64,000 nt of DNA from Tridacna crocea (Eukaryota > Mollusca > Bivalvia > Cardiida > Cardiidae), in contig OX031061.1 of NCBI GenBank assembly GCA_943736015.1, positions 13,773,290 to 13,837,289 of the forward strand. Direction: 5' to 3'. Of this stretch, positions 37,401-41,527 are shown in pieces (the stretch's first letter is position 1; the number at the start of each line of letters is the position of its first letter). Position numbers and translations under genes: made by a program. The notes beneath the pieces were generated by a model, which did not search any database, had not been told where the DNA came from, and was given only the letters and a program-made list of their open reading frames with translations.

Positions 37401-38181
37401 CTTTGAATTTGGACAAGTCTAAAATTTTGTCGTTTGGTAAAGAGTTAATCTTAAAGGTACATGTACATGAATAAGGAGAGGAAAACTATGAATAAATACG
37501 TACTTTCTAAAAGGAATAAGTGAGGCTCAATCAAAATTAAATTTTTGTTTTGGGAAGGGTAGAAAACATTTTGGGAAAAGGAGAAAATGCTGGTTACCAG
37601 CATTTTCTCCTTTTCCCATAATGTTTTCAAAAAGCATTCTTCCTCGGGATTGTTAAAAGTCAGGATTGTGTGGTAAAGGGTTAACCCCTCACAACATGGC
37701 AAAATTTTAGACTTGTCTATATTGAACAAGGTTACAGCATTATTAAAAGTTTTCTATGTGATATGATTATACCCCTGCAAAACAAATGTTTTCGGGGGTG
37801 TACTGGAACCAGCTTGTCTGTCCATGTGTCCATCCATCCGTGTGTCCGTCTGTGTACAAAATACATGTACTAGTAATTGCCTGTTTCTGTCAAAGCGCTG
37901 GCGGGGATATTATGTCACATTCAGTGACAGCTCTAGTTTGTTCTTTAATGGGTTGAAAAATTGTTGAAAATGGAGAAAATGCTGGTAACCAGCATTTTCT
38001 TTTTCCACAATGTTTTCCAAAGGCTTCTTACTCTGGGTTGATAAGGTTGGAATTGTGTGGTAAAGGTTTCTATTCCTTGTTTAACAATTATGAGTTATGA
38101 TTTTGAAAACTGCATCTTTTTATTTTTGCAGATTCAGAAAACCCAGACACCATTCGTTTTTTACTGAAAGCAATAGAATGA
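3497..38181 (+). CDS. TFCP2: CP2/LSF-family transcription factor (TFCP2/UBP1 type), complete coding region in 18 exons
   Basis: Exons: 3497-3705, 5495-5545, 17363-17439, 18050-18117, 18981-19086, 20042-20295, 21278-21346, 22999-23040, 24182-24273, 24991-25071, 25711-25770, 27424-27502, 28999-29098, 31502-31592, 32925-32974, 34050-34189, 36221-36272, 38132-38181. They total 1671 nt, stay in frame across every GT/AG junction, and give about 556 aa (vertebrate TFCP2 and UBP1 are about 500-540 aa). Residues about 85-290 form the CP2 DNA-binding domain, including '[20 protein letters not shown]' and '[16 protein letters not shown]'. Residues about 398-465 are a SAM domain (WLQYNRF...[14 protein letters not shown]). 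Residues about 478-556 match the C-terminal oligomerisation domain. From family knowledge, the protein is a nuclear DNA-binding oligomer that regulates transcription. The start at 3497 is chosen because a stop lies in frame at 3482; 'gcag' directly precedes the ATG, so an upstream exon spliced to 3497 cannot be excluded. Confidence 0.95.
3870..4347. repeat. Two palindromic MITEs, types A and B
   Basis: A type-A copy (about 3870-4047) lies in inverted orientation. A type-B copy spans 4117-4347 between two TTAA sites, with ends TTAACCCTTTACCTG and ATTAAAGGGTTAA. Its palindrome turns around 'attgctccttacgagcaat' instead of 'atgctggtaaccagcat', but its stem still reads 'aaacattgtgggaaaa'. Confidence 0.8.
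4388..4588 (-). repeat. tRNA-headed SINE, minus orientation
   Basis: On the minus strand a tRNA-like head has an A box 'tggctcaatggtaga' and a B box 'ggttcaagtctcc' (about 4510-4580). It is followed by a body and a tail ending in 'gtgatgtaaaacacaattta'-like text. The body word 'cctgggaatgtccc' and the tail are shared with the SINE at 61332-61560. It abuts the next MITE at 4589. Confidence 0.65.
4589..5400. repeat. Three TTAA-type MITE copies in intron 2
   Basis: Copies at 4589-4817, 4989-5184 and about 5205-5396. The second has lost the right half of its central palindrome; the third is inverted relative to the other two. The first two are bounded by TTAA at each end. They lie between CP2 exons 1 and 2. 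Confidence 0.85.
5495..5545 (+). CDS. TFCP2: CP2 gene coding exon 2
   Basis: Encodes [17 protein letters not shown], matching the LALP-FKQE motif after the N-terminal region of TFCP2. Acceptor TTTTCAG and donor GTGAGT; phase 2 at its 3' end. The following intron (5546-17362) holds the LTR element. Confidence 0.85.
5910..6463 (-). repeat. 3' LTR of the Gmr1-like element
   Basis: 554 bp, bounded by TGTTACGAGT and GTACATAACA on the + strand. Compared with the other LTR I find two differences, 'attctagtc' versus 'attccagtc' and 'aataatagg' versus 'aattatagg'. On the element strand it carries a TATAAAAGG box (6255-6263) and an AATAAA signal (5972-5977). Confidence 0.97.
5972..5977 (-). promoter_or_regulatory. 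Candidate poly(A) signal in the 3' LTR
   Basis: AATAAA on the element strand, about 290 bp downstream of the LTR TATA box and about 65 bp from the LTR end. This is a plausible end-of-R position. Confidence 0.55.
6464..6474 (-). promoter_or_regulatory. Polypurine tract
   Basis: On the element strand AAGGGGGGAAG directly abuts the 3' LTR, as expected for the plus-strand primer of an LTR element. It is preceded by the A/G-rich stretch 'aaaagaaag'-like text up to about 6490. Confidence 0.85.
6779..11470 (-). CDS. Gag-pol polyprotein of a Gmr1-like retrotransposon (integrase before RT), C-terminally truncated
   Basis: A single 1563-codon frame. Seen in order: a SAP-like N-terminus (about 10-60), an Arg-Glu-rich helical tract (about 85-165), a SCAN-like capsid region (about 178-345), a CCHC knuckle [14 protein letters not shown] (399-412), and the protease triad DTG (486-488). 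Then come the integrase zinc finger H-H-C-C (about 738-782), the integrase core D811, D870, E906 (D-35-E), a GPY/F module with FGPY, reverse transcriptase with FDLLEGFWQ (Asp1269), and RNase H from AVDAS to FSDHNPL. Ty3/gypsy elements normally place integrase last; this order is that of Gmr1-like elements. The RT box reads Tyr-Ile-Asp-Lys (1329-1332) where a second Asp is expected. A TAA at 6779-6781 cuts RNase H short; 31 more codons with the conserved DALSR-type end continue in frame to a TGA at 6683-6685. The copy is probably not autonomous. Confidence 0.95.
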   Translation of the reverse strand: MSFDLDKFTAEPSVELLNLGKKTDLLNLAKHYKLSEIKSSMRKHEIKNILVQYFVDEEIFNENALSLIVDVQSVSSSKELELKLQIRQLEIERERERQREERVEREKEREREREREEREREREEREREREEREREEREKEREREREEREKEREFQLRMREIEMQERANQPKEKVEYNFDVTKHIRLVPPFQEKEVDKYLLHFEKVAENLNWPKEHWTLLLQSVLIGKAREIYTQLGVEQSHHYETVKELILKGYELVPEAYRQKFRNCKKDSNQTHVEFARNKEQLFDRWCCSKKIGQNYDKLRQLMLVEEFKRCIQSDVKTFLDEKQVETLEEAARLADNYYLTHKVSFINKPKPTSSHPQNKSTSGNSSGMPSQSNTPKPNSTSETKTQYPLSRLTCNYCKKPGHLVSECLKLKRKLESDEAKPTGLTTLRPRPQSSIKTNTIDIVTKPKSDSTMEIFEPFMLNGFVSLSGDNCPPTPIKILRDTGASQSLILADILPFSEKTSSGTSVLIQGVECGTVNIPLHYVNLSSDLVTGPVVIGIKPSLPFKGVHLLLGNDLAGDKVVVNPLVTDTPNIGQTDDPIEQEIPDLYPSCAVTRAMAKKAILKNSNSDIDLTDTFIGQYFNNEIKKSLDPSLSDTQTDSSMSCHSPPRSIDQGHDTLSKSQLIQEQQTDPEISKLIFRALPKDEISQVPMCYYIKNGILMRKWRPFDVPADDEWAVYHQIVVLKSYRHEILSIAHESPMSGHLGINKTYHKIITHFYWPGLKSDVSKYCKTCHTCQMVGKPNQTIPKAQLQPIPAFDEPFSRILIDCVGPLPRTKSGNEYLLTIMCTSTRFPEAIPLRNIKIKSTVKALIKFFTFVGLPKSVQSDQGSNFMSGIFQQVMHELGIKQYRSSAYHPESQGALERFHQTLKNMIRSYCFDTEKDWDEGIHMLLFAVRESVQESLGFSPFELVFGHSIRGPLKLLKEKFLSNDETPLNLLQYVSDFRNRLSRACEVARSNLKTSQGKMKARYDSHVIDRKFKPGDKVLALLPIPGRPLQARYFGPYTIDKKTSDLNYIINTPGRRKNKQMCHINMLKEYFDRDRSISKPITVVNTVPQESNVSDLEVNSDFIDKSDPGPSKLENSDILRNLDNKLSHLEPSQQEELKQLIHEYEHLFPDIPTRTDKIYHDVIVEDSKPIKQHPYRMNPLKQKYLQDEVKYLLENDFSEPSQSNYSSPCILVPKSNGTYRMCTDYRKVNSVTKTDSFPIPRIDDCIDKVGNSKYVTKFDLLEGFWQVPLTDRAKEVSAFATPNGLYQYKVMPFGMKNSPATFQRLINNVICGLDGCDAYIDKVIIYSDSWSDHLERIRKFFDRLSKAKLTVNLAKTEFCHATVTFLGHLVGQGQVKPLEAKVSAISEFPVPNCKRQLMRFLGMAGYYRKFCKNFSGIAEPLTNLLKKSTKFKWNDKCQDAFDRLKAILKSAPVLLAPDFDKCFKLAVDASDVGIGAVLLQEDNNGIDHPVCYFSKKFNKHQKNCSTIEKECLALILAIQQFEVYLTSSTSPIVVFSDHNPLSFLHKLKNKNQR
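11005..11206 (-). repeat. GA-rich tract coding for an Arg-Glu repeat in Gag
   Basis: On the element strand a nearly uninterrupted GAGAGAAAG-type tract encodes alternating Glu and Arg, predicted to be a long charged single helix or coiled coil. The open frames on the + strand here, rich in Ser-Phe-Leu, are antisense shadows. Confidence 0.85.
12461..12808 (-). CDS. Unrecognised 115-codon ORF inside the DNA element
   Basis: The frame opens with ATG and encodes a mixed, weakly basic sequence with a 'GKKRKKNFF' basic patch near residues 78-86. I see no transposase motif, zinc finger or membrane segment. Its position in the Harbinger-like element allows a remnant of an element-encoded protein, but chance cannot be excluded. 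Confidence 0.25.
   Translation of the reverse strand: MPSMEEKKLNVTIPFGYDLLYQRKTISKDFYPGVFVDSKEHYQTILVLIAYDPTDAELHLTQNSNISHQITNSVQTGKKRKKNFFMPVMGTTILIQKHDNDLLKFKRNLTRSIEM
12919..14577. mobile_element. 1.66 kb TIR element nested in the Harbinger-like element
   Basis: 32 bp inverted ends differ at one position. Each starts CGAGGGGTTAC and continues 'ggtaaaagggggtatctgca'. They are flanked by ATGT at 12915-12918 and 14578-14581; an alternative boundary one base out leaves only TG duplicated. The word 'ggtaaaagg-g-tatctgca' recurs in both orientations inside each flank (near 13125-13145, 13180-13210, 14307-14330, 14371-14395), as expected of subterminal protein-binding repeats. No transposase is visible. 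It also contains a SINE fragment (about 13722-13790) and half of a TTAA-type MITE (13969-14062). Confidence 0.75.
14595..15421 (+). repeat. 'GTATACTGG' repeat element with four 155 bp tandem units
   Basis: It starts 'ttataccccc' followed by 'gtatactggagtcaccatgt' and ends 'tcacatttagtgattgctca'. Other copies at 22368, 31070, 37767, 45462 and (inverted) 50766 share these ends. The core has four units of about 155 bp, each beginning at 'actttggattttt' (near 14697, 14851, 15007 and 15162). Confidence 0.75.
15422..16073. other. Right-hand unique part of the Harbinger-like element
   Basis: No coding signal is convincing. It ends in T-rich sequence with 'ccccccgaccctaaattt', which resembles 'cgccgaccctaacc' about 100 bp inside the left end; this supports both ends belonging to one element. 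Confidence 0.5.
16205..16222 (-). promoter_or_regulatory. Primer binding site, tRNA-Pro
   Basis: On the element strand TGGGGGCTCGTCCGGGAT is complementary to the 3' end of tRNA-Pro including CCA. It begins 5 nt after the 5' LTR. From memory it is the primer site also used by many gammaretroviruses. Confidence 0.93.
16228..16781 (-). repeat. 5' LTR of the Gmr1-like element
   Basis: 554 bp, the same length as the other LTR and 99.6% identical by my comparison. On the element strand it holds TATAAAAGG (16573-16581) and AATAAA (16290-16295). Confidence 0.97.
16573..16581 (-). promoter_or_regulatory. TATA box of the 5' LTR
   Basis: TATAAAAGG on the element strand, inside the 5' LTR and upstream of the presumed R region. 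It would drive transcription antisense to the CP2 gene. Confidence 0.65.
16907..17119. repeat. TTAA-type MITE
   Basis: Bounded by TTAA at both ends, with the 'gtcgtctgcaaatgctttca' right arm. The right half of the palindrome is deleted after 'gaaagtgctggtta'. Confidence 0.8.
17363..17439 (+). CDS. TFCP2: CP2 gene coding exon 3
   Basis: Encodes [20 protein letters not shown] and TYLNQ, the start of the CP2 DNA-binding domain. Acceptor TTTTTCAG, donor GTTTGT. Confidence 0.95.
17447..17620. repeat. Degraded palindromic MITE
   Basis: A core 'gaaaatgctggtaactagca' with 'ccttttcccacaatgttttc' directly follows exon 3. The outer arms are not conserved. Confidence 0.6.
18050..18117 (+). CDS. TFCP2: CP2 gene coding exon 4
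   Basis: Encodes [20 protein letters not shown] and YLR, continuing the DNA-binding domain. Phase 0 at its 3' end before GTAATG. Confidence 0.93.
18274..18916. repeat. Two MITEs and a small palindrome in intron 4
   Basis: MITE copies at 18274-18466 and 18724-18916. Between them, 18606-18668 is a separate near-perfect palindrome built on 'gatcaagatcagactgcaca'. The same palindrome occurs at 36083-36128, with half-sites near 3106, 23641 and 47320. Confidence 0.75.
18981..19086 (+). CDS. TFCP2: CP2 gene coding exon 5
   Basis: Encodes [20 protein letters not shown] followed by [15 protein letters not shown], a strongly conserved part of the CP2 domain. Confidence 0.95.
19378..19505. repeat. Foldback repeat
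   Basis: 'tatagttaaatgaacaacag' and 'gagttatgaggtgcaacaaa' on the left pair with the reverse complement on the right (ending 'ttgaactataactca'). The arms are about 45 bp around a GC-rich loop 'gctgtcgccctcgc'. Confidence 0.65.
19791..20018. repeat. TTAA-type MITE just upstream of exon 6
   Basis: A full copy with TTAA at both ends and an intact palindrome. Only 23 bp separate it from CP2 exon 6, so it supplies sequence next to the branch-point and pyrimidine-tract region. Confidence 0.88.
20042..20295 (+). CDS. TFCP2: CP2 gene coding exon 6
   Basis: The largest exon. It encodes the core of the DNA-binding domain, including [39 protein letters not shown] and [11 protein letters not shown]. 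Confidence 0.97.
20380..20545 (-). repeat. tRNA-headed SINE, minus orientation
   Basis: On the minus strand the A box 'tagctcagtggttatgg' and the B box 'gggttcgaatccca' lie about 70 bp apart, but no cloverleaf forms between them. A related fragment with 'agatatctccctaacacagt' occurs near 51570-51640. Confidence 0.65.
20760..21169. repeat. Two MITE copies
   Basis: A short degraded copy (about 20760-20900), then a full copy (20955-21169) with the palindrome 'gaaaatgctggtagccaaca'. Confidence 0.8.
21278..21346 (+). CDS. TFCP2: CP2 gene coding exon 7
   Basis: Encodes [20 protein letters not shown] and SEK, the basic end of the DNA-binding domain (TFCP2: [17 protein letters not shown]). Confidence 0.95.
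21440..22157. repeat. Three adjacent MITE copies, two sharing one TTAA
   Basis: Copies at 21440-21666, 21663-21890 and 21929-22157. The first and second share the TTAA at 21663-21666, as if one inserted at the edge of the other. The second is in the opposite orientation. Confidence 0.88.
22368..22521 (+). repeat. Short copy of the 'GTATACTGG' repeat
   Basis: It runs from 'ttataccctcacaaaacagg' with 'gtatactggaatcagcc' to 'tttagtgacagcactagtt'. The tandem core found in the longer copies is absent. Confidence 0.75.
22649..22869. repeat. Palindromic MITE, diverged right arm
   Basis: The central palindrome 'ggagaaaatgctggtaacca' is intact but the right arm ('accatttgaaccactttgaa') differs from the main family. 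A similar arm appears in the copy at 44869-45096. Confidence 0.75.
22999..23040 (+). CDS. TFCP2: CP2 gene coding exon 8
   Basis: Encodes [14 protein letters not shown], matching KYQPSYETTILTE of TFCP2. It is 42 nt, in phase, with donor GTAAGT. Confidence 0.93.
23213..23641 (-). repeat. TTATTA foldback element, inverted copy
   Basis: It runs from 'ttattatactgcaaagaaat' to 'gacctgaccgtacaattaat'-like text. Related copies lie at 29485-29962, 55703-56163 and 59407-59915. The hairpin end is half deleted here, so 'aaccacagccgtgaacaagt' occurs only once. Confidence 0.75.
24182..24273 (+). CDS. TFCP2: CP2 gene coding exon 9
   Basis: Encodes [20 protein letters not shown] followed by [11 protein letters not shown], linker after the DNA-binding domain. 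Frame and phase fit both neighbours, but the acceptor 'atttaaag' has a weak pyrimidine tract. Confidence 0.8.
24696..24950 (-). repeat. MITE fragment with SINE
   Basis: From about 24763, on the minus strand, a SINE with the head 'ttagttcagtcagttgtgtg' and B-box-like 'gggtttgattcctga'. The body 'ccactggctgctttc' and 'gaaacagtggtcag' is shared with the complete SINE at 26285-26594. MITE text precedes it. Confidence 0.65.
24991..25071 (+). CDS. TFCP2: CP2 gene coding exon 10
   Basis: Encodes a Ser/Pro-rich linker, [20 protein letters not shown] and RLNPSS. Acceptor GGCTTTTCAG, donor GTACGT. Confidence 0.88.
25195..25330. repeat. Foldback repeat
   Basis: 'aaaccctatattgtgggtat' with 'tcattaggattgtctcttcg' pairs with 'gaggattctaatgatt' and 'acacaacatagggtttgt'. 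The arms are about 35 bp around TTCG, with weaker pairing beyond (AAATC-CTAAAT / ATTTAGAAT). Confidence 0.6.
25711..25770 (+). CDS. TFCP2: CP2 gene coding exon 11
   Basis: Encodes [19 protein letters not shown], a linker with SP/TP sites. Acceptor GTATTTTTAG, donor GTAAGT. Confidence 0.88.
25800..27065. repeat. MITE cluster with a nested SINE
   Basis: Copies at 25800-26028, a diverged one about 26050-26660 interrupted by the SINE at 26285-26594, then 26661-26889 and a degraded one about 26890-27060. The first and third retain full palindromes. Confidence 0.8.
26285..26594 (-). mobile_element. Complete tRNA-headed SINE with 13 bp target duplication
   Basis: Flanked by GCAGTGGTTGTTG at 26272-26284 and 26595-26607. 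On the minus strand it begins with a tRNA-like head ('atagctcagttggtagca' and 'gagtttgatccctggc'), continues into a body, and ends with a tail of the form 'aaataatcttgaaaacgatg' then 'taaacaccatacaatcaatc'. The duplication length and tRNA head fit LINE-mobilised insertion. The target was a MITE. Confidence 0.88.
27424..27502 (+). CDS. TFCP2: CP2 gene coding exon 12
   Basis: Encodes [20 protein letters not shown] and SPSVTV, linker before the SAM domain. Donor GTAAGT; phase 0 at its 3' end. Confidence 0.85.
27668..28055. repeat. MITE copies in intron 12
   Basis: A full copy at 27668-27896 (TTAA at both ends), then a partial one from about 27925 that stops near 'ggagaaaatactgta'. Confidence 0.8.
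28060..28480 (+). repeat. Tandem core of another pearl-like repeat
   Basis: Two and a half units of about 145 bp, each with 'catgacccaaggaggtgc' and 'aaaagctgtttgac-taggac' blocks (units near 28077, 28222 and 28368). No terminal hairpins are present, so this is an internal fragment. Confidence 0.65.
28531..28909. repeat. Two MITE copies
   Basis: A degraded copy (about 28531-28700) and a better one (28710-28909) bounded by TTAA at both ends; the latter lost its left half-palindrome. Confidence 0.7.
28999..29098 (+). CDS. TFCP2: CP2 gene coding exon 13, SAM domain part 1
   Basis: Encodes [20 protein letters not shown] then [12 protein letters not shown], the first half of the SAM domain (TFCP2: EAQQWLHRNRFSTFTRLFTNFSG). 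Confidence 0.95.
29241..29469. repeat. TTAA-type MITE
   Basis: A full copy, TTAA at both ends, central palindrome intact apart from 'tctctttttccc'. Confidence 0.88.
29485..29962 (+). repeat. TTATTA foldback element
   Basis: A hairpin end ('gtacggtcaggtagcagggg' pairing with its complement near 29600), then 'tttattacactgcaaag' through to 'tttgcagtgtaataaa'. It contains 'ctgacgtcactaaaa', a CRE-like site. Confidence 0.8.
30061..30330 (+). repeat. tRNA-headed SINE, plus orientation
   Basis: The head 'ggtggctcagtcgttagtgt' is followed by a degenerate B-box region and the body 'ggcctctcacctctgatgca' and 'gaaagccaggaaacacatgg'. The body matches 2350-2450. Confidence 0.6.
30420..31015. repeat. Two MITE copies, opposite orientations
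   Basis: Copies at 30420-30648 and about 30797-31015. The second has lost part of the right half-palindrome ('cagcattttcccataatg'). Confidence 0.85.
31070..31500 (+). repeat. 'GTATACTGG' repeat ending in a 33 nt T run at a splice acceptor
   Basis: It begins with C/G homopolymers and 'gtatactggtatcgccatgg', with a second partial start near 31175. It ends 'tttagtgatagctctag' at about 31466, followed directly by a T run to 31498 and CAG. The T run is the polypyrimidine tract of CP2 exon 14. The TTAA at 31251-31254 is an empty site for the MITE pair found at 45570-46016. Confidence 0.8.
31502..31592 (+). CDS. TFCP2: CP2 gene coding exon 14, SAM domain part 2
   Basis: Encodes [20 protein letters not shown] then IRLNNALQS, matching the SAM domain end of TFCP2 ([25 protein letters not shown]). 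Confidence 0.97.
31913..32870. repeat. Four MITE copies in intron 14
   Basis: Copies at 31913-32124 (palindrome partly deleted), about 32140-32364 (diverged), 32361-32589 (full, sharing a TTAA with the previous one), and about 32620-32870 (diverged). Confidence 0.78.
32925..32974 (+). CDS. TFCP2: CP2 gene coding exon 15
   Basis: Encodes [16 protein letters not shown], matching MVRPRLTIYVCQE after the SAM domain of TFCP2. Acceptor TTTTTCAG, donor GTTTGT. Confidence 0.93.
33128..33673. repeat. MITE fragments
   Basis: Two or three truncated copies (about 33128-33296, 33297-33360 and 33518-33673), each with one arm or half the palindrome. The 137-codon open frame across 33230-33643 is made of these pieces. 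Confidence 0.7.
34050..34189 (+). CDS. TFCP2: CP2 gene coding exon 16
   Basis: Encodes [40 protein letters not shown] and ILLTDE, the C-terminal oligomerisation domain (TFCP2: YHAIYLEELTAVELTEKIAQLF). Donor GTGAGG. Confidence 0.96.
34560..35960. repeat. MITE interrupted by a pearl-like element
   Basis: A degraded MITE lies at 34560-34760. The next copy starts at 34770 and is cut at about 34965 after 'aatgccttcagttt'; it resumes at about 35930 with 'tttagcttttgtcggttggt', which corresponds to the normal right end. Confidence 0.75.
34966..35929 (+). mobile_element. Pearl/Helentron-like element with six 155 bp tandem units
   Basis: It starts AGCTCTTCTGGCTTTCAGCC followed by a CCGTCGTCCATCCGTCCGTC microsatellite. 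The core has about six units starting 'cttgtttacgcgataaagtc' (35045, 35203, 35357 and on). It ends with an inverted copy of the start (GCCAGTAGAGC), then the hairpin AGGCCCTTCAGGGCCT and TCTAG. Subterminal inverted repeats, tandem core and a 3' hairpin are the plan of Helentron-derived elements such as pearl. Confidence 0.8.
36083..36128. repeat. Small palindrome, GATCAGACTGCA family
   Basis: 'gatcaaagatcagactgcat' pairs with 'atgcagtctgatcttgatc', with arms of about 20 bp. It is a second copy of the palindrome at 18606-18668. Confidence 0.75.
36221..36272 (+). CDS. TFCP2: CP2 gene coding exon 17
   Basis: Encodes [17 protein letters not shown], matching EMIQNFQEEACFILDTMK of TFCP2. Acceptor TTTTTTATCAG, donor GTAGGT. 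Confidence 0.93.
36290..37222. other. Intron 17, mostly unassigned
   Basis: Contains a short hairpin 'caaagggccatgtta' / 'tatggcccc' near 36508-36535 that resembles the start of another tandem-core repeat. Otherwise I see nothing I can name. Confidence 0.35.
37223..38075. repeat. MITE copies and a short 'GTATACTGG' repeat before the last exon
   Basis: MITEs at 37223-37448, about 37520-37684 and about 37950-38070. A 170 bp 'GTATACTGG' repeat lies at 37767-37938, from 'ttatacccctgcaaaacaaa' to 'cagtgacagctctagttt'. Confidence 0.82.
38132..38181 (+). CDS. TFCP2: CP2 gene last coding exon 18
   Basis: Encodes [15 protein letters not shown] and TGA, matching the TFCP2 C-terminus (NDSYHIILK). Acceptor TTTTTGCAG. 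Confidence 0.92.
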
Positions 38182-39120
38182 GAGGACAAAAAATAGACAG
38201 GGAACAGGAAAGTAACCAAACATTGTGTAAAACTGCAATACCTTTGGAGAGACCAGAGTGATATTTAGCACTTTACAGCTGCATGTTGAAGCAGGAAGAA
38301 AGAATACTGTATATAGCAGCTGATGCTAAAAGAGATATGCGAGTATTTATGATATTAAAAAAAAAACTGTTTTACCTATGACGAGACCGGGATGACATAT
38401 TGTACATTATGGCTGCCTGTTTGAGTTGGCCTGATTGTAAACTGGTATCTGATGTATCTCATGTAACTGTCCTATAGACAACAGGCAACACTTGATATAC
38501 TGAAGGCAGCTATTGGTTTTCATATGTACAAATCCACCAATCAGACAGCCTGTAACAGAATGCAATACTGAGCAATATCTTACCTTCGATTTTCATGACC
38601 TGAATCATTTCATCAAATTGAACTGTCATCAATAAGGTTTATCCTTGTGCACTATAAATAATACAACAATTTAATTGTCCAAGTTTCTCATGAAATCTCA
38701 AACTGGGCAGATTTCTGTCTAGAATGATATGGTGTTACCTGTTGCTGAAACAAACATCAATAGCAGGCTGCTAGTCGAGTAGGATTGTGTACATAGCAGC
38801 CACAACTAAAGGGAGATAAGCAAGTCGAGGGATGTTCTAAAAAATCAGCAAGTTGAGGGATGTTCTCAAAAATCACATGAACAAACAGTGATATTATCAT
38901 GAAATGGTGTTGGTATCGAAGGGACAAAAACGCATATACTTCACAGGCAAAGACAACTATGAAGTTTTTCCTATCATTCATTTGTCTTTGTCTTGTAGTT
39001 TACCACTTGTGGATAATATTGTGGCAAAGAAATCAGCAGCACTTCTCCATATGCCGAGATATTTTCCAACATTCAAGTAGATGGCTTATATTTATCACAC
39101 ATTCCCAAGATTTAATTGCC
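38182..39120 (+). other. Probable 3' UTR and downstream flank of the CP2 gene
   Basis: No repeat family dominates here, unlike the introns, which fits transcribed 3' UTR. A 28 bp unit 'agcaagt-gagggatgttct' is repeated twice at about 38820-38876. I found no clear AATAAA in the first 600 bp, only ATAAAT near 38657, so the end of the transcript is not set. Confidence 0.5.
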
Positions 39121-39129
39121 CGGACAAAA

Positions 39130-40170
39130 AAGGGGCTATGAAAAAACATTGTGGAAAATGGAGAAAATGCTGGTAACTAGCATTTTCTCCTGTATCCAAA
39201 ATGTTTCCTAGTCTTTTAGACATAAATTTCATCATGTGAGCTACTTTTTGTTTGTCTGTTTTCAGTAGCTACTAGTCGAAGATTTTCATGGTAAGTAATG
39301 AGTCAAACAGTAATATTTCAGGTCTCATTTGAAGTTACACAAAATGATACAGTAAGTAGCCATTAATATTTTATCAAATTACTATTTCCCATTGACTCCC
39401 ATACATTTTTCAGAGTGGAAGAAAGTAAACTGTACTGCTTGTGATCATGGGATCAGAAGGGAAACTAATATGCTATCAATATTCATTGTTTGACATGAAA
39501 GTTGTAGCTCTCTTTAACTGTTTACAAAATGACAAAACTTTAGACTTGTCCTAATTGAAAGCATTTTCAGACGAAAATTTCATTGTGACTGAAAAACTAA
39601 AATTTGTTTTGTGAAGGGTAGAAAACTTTGTGGGAAAAGGAGAAAATGCTGGTTTTCAGCATTTTCTCTTTTTTCCAAAATGTTATCAAAGGGCTTTTTT
39701 AATAGGGTTGTTAAAAGTCGGGATTGTGTGGTAAAGGGTTAAACATAGTTGTCCTCTTTTCCTACTGAATTTTTGTGGCACTGCTATAGCCATCAATGTT
39801 AAAGAAGGTTCTTGAAGATACTGATAACTTTACATATAGAATATAGCACTGTATGGAGACTGAAAATGTATATTTCATTTAAAAATTCATGTTCCTTTAT
39901 TTCAGTATAAGTTTCTTATGTATAGTTTCAGTTTTTAACCCATTAACCCTTTCCCAAACAATCCCTGGTTTTTACGACCCAGAGATAGAAGCCTTTTGAA
40001 AACATGGTGGGAAAAGGAGAAAATGCTGGTAACCAGCATTTTCTCCTTTTCCCACAGGGTTTTCTACCCTACTTGAAACAAATTTCAATTTTGAGTTACC
40101 TTTATTTTGTTGTCGGCAAGTGCTTTCAATTTGGACAAGTCTAAAATTCTGTTGTTTGGTAAAGGGTTAA
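39130..40170. repeat. Three MITE copies
   Basis: A partial copy (about 39130-39300) and full copies at 39514-39742 and 39943-40170. The last two are inverted relative to each other. Confidence 0.85.
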
Positions 40171-40422
40171 AAATTAAGAAGTAACATTGGAAAGACATGT
40201 AAGTCAATGGGGATTTGGACTTTGTGAAATATTCATGGCCACTAACTGCAGCTCAAATATTTCACTCCTATTTTACTGTTGCAAATATTTCACTCCTATT
40301 TTTTTGTTGCATTAGTCTCATTGCATTTTGGGGTTTTTTTTTTTTTCATCATTCTCACTGTATTTCATTTAATTCTTTATGCATCACCATTTTAGTATTT
40401 TGTTTGTTAGTTCTCCATATTT

Positions 40423-41449
40423 AGCTCACCTGAGCACAACATAATCAAGGGGAGCTTTTACGACCACCCTGTGTCCGTCGTCCTTCGTCAACAATTCTGT
40501 AAACATCTCCCTCTAAAACAAAGGCCAATTTGGACCAAACTTGGCTGGAATGTTTCTTGAAAAGTCTGCTTTAAAAACTATTCACAGATTTTTACTCCAT
40601 CAAAAACTCCATGGCAAATTGAATGGAATTTTCTCAGAAATTCTTTAAAAAATCTTCTCTGATGAAACTACTGTTCAGATTTTGAAATAATTTCACAGAA
40701 ATTTTTTATGGGTGCCCCTTTTGAAAATTTTTTTGCAAAATTTTGATTCATCAAGAAACATGGCTGTTGTGGTGTGGGGCTATGCGGACATGAAAAAATT
40801 CTAAAACATTCTTCTTCTATGAAACCACTTGTCAGATTTTGAAATAGTTTCATAAAAATGATCCTTTTATTATGCTCTTTTTTTAGCATGGTTGTTTTCA
40901 AAGAAAAATTAAAGTTATCTTAGCCCTGTTTTTGTCGTCTGTTGTCGTGCAAAATATTTGACATGTTGTTATATCTCGACTTCCACTCAACACATATACT
41001 TGAAAATTGGAATAATTATTACTAATAAAAAAGCAACCCATACAACAAGGGCAGGTAACTCTGATATCATTTTGTCCAAATTATGCCCCTTTTTCGACTT
41101 AAAAAGTTAAACATACTATCCAGCACCCAACAGTCAATTATTGGCGCCGGCATTCAGTACTCTTGTTCGACTTAACATTTTTGGCCACTATGAAGTGCTC
41201 TTTTTCAAGAAACAGTCCTTGGGTGACCCATCCCACACTTTAGAATTCTGATTTGTCAAAAACATGGCTGTGGTGATGACTGTAGAAGTGGTGACAGATT
41301 TTGAAATGATTTTTACTGGTGACCTTTTTGAAATTGCTTGGCAAAATAATAATTTTGTTTTCAAAGTTCAATACCTTAAAAAAAAAAAATGGTTGTTGTA
41401 GACTCAGAAATTCAGGTGAGCGGTCCAGGGCCATCTAGGCCCTTTTGTT
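40423..41449 (+). mobile_element. Pearl/Helentron-like element
   Basis: It starts AGCTCACCTGAGCACAACAT, then a reduced CCGTCGTCC microsatellite. The diverged core has few units, with 'cttgggtgaccc' words. It ends TTCAGGTGAGCGGTCCAGGG, then CCATCTAGGCCCTTTTGTT. The start GCTCACCTGA is the exact inverse of TCAGGTGAGC at the end. Confidence 0.82.
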
Positions 41450-41527
41450 CTAATTTTGTTATTGTTTTTTCCCCATCAGGGTAAGACAGAATGCATTAAC
41501 AATAAGATGAAATTTCTCTTTATTTTT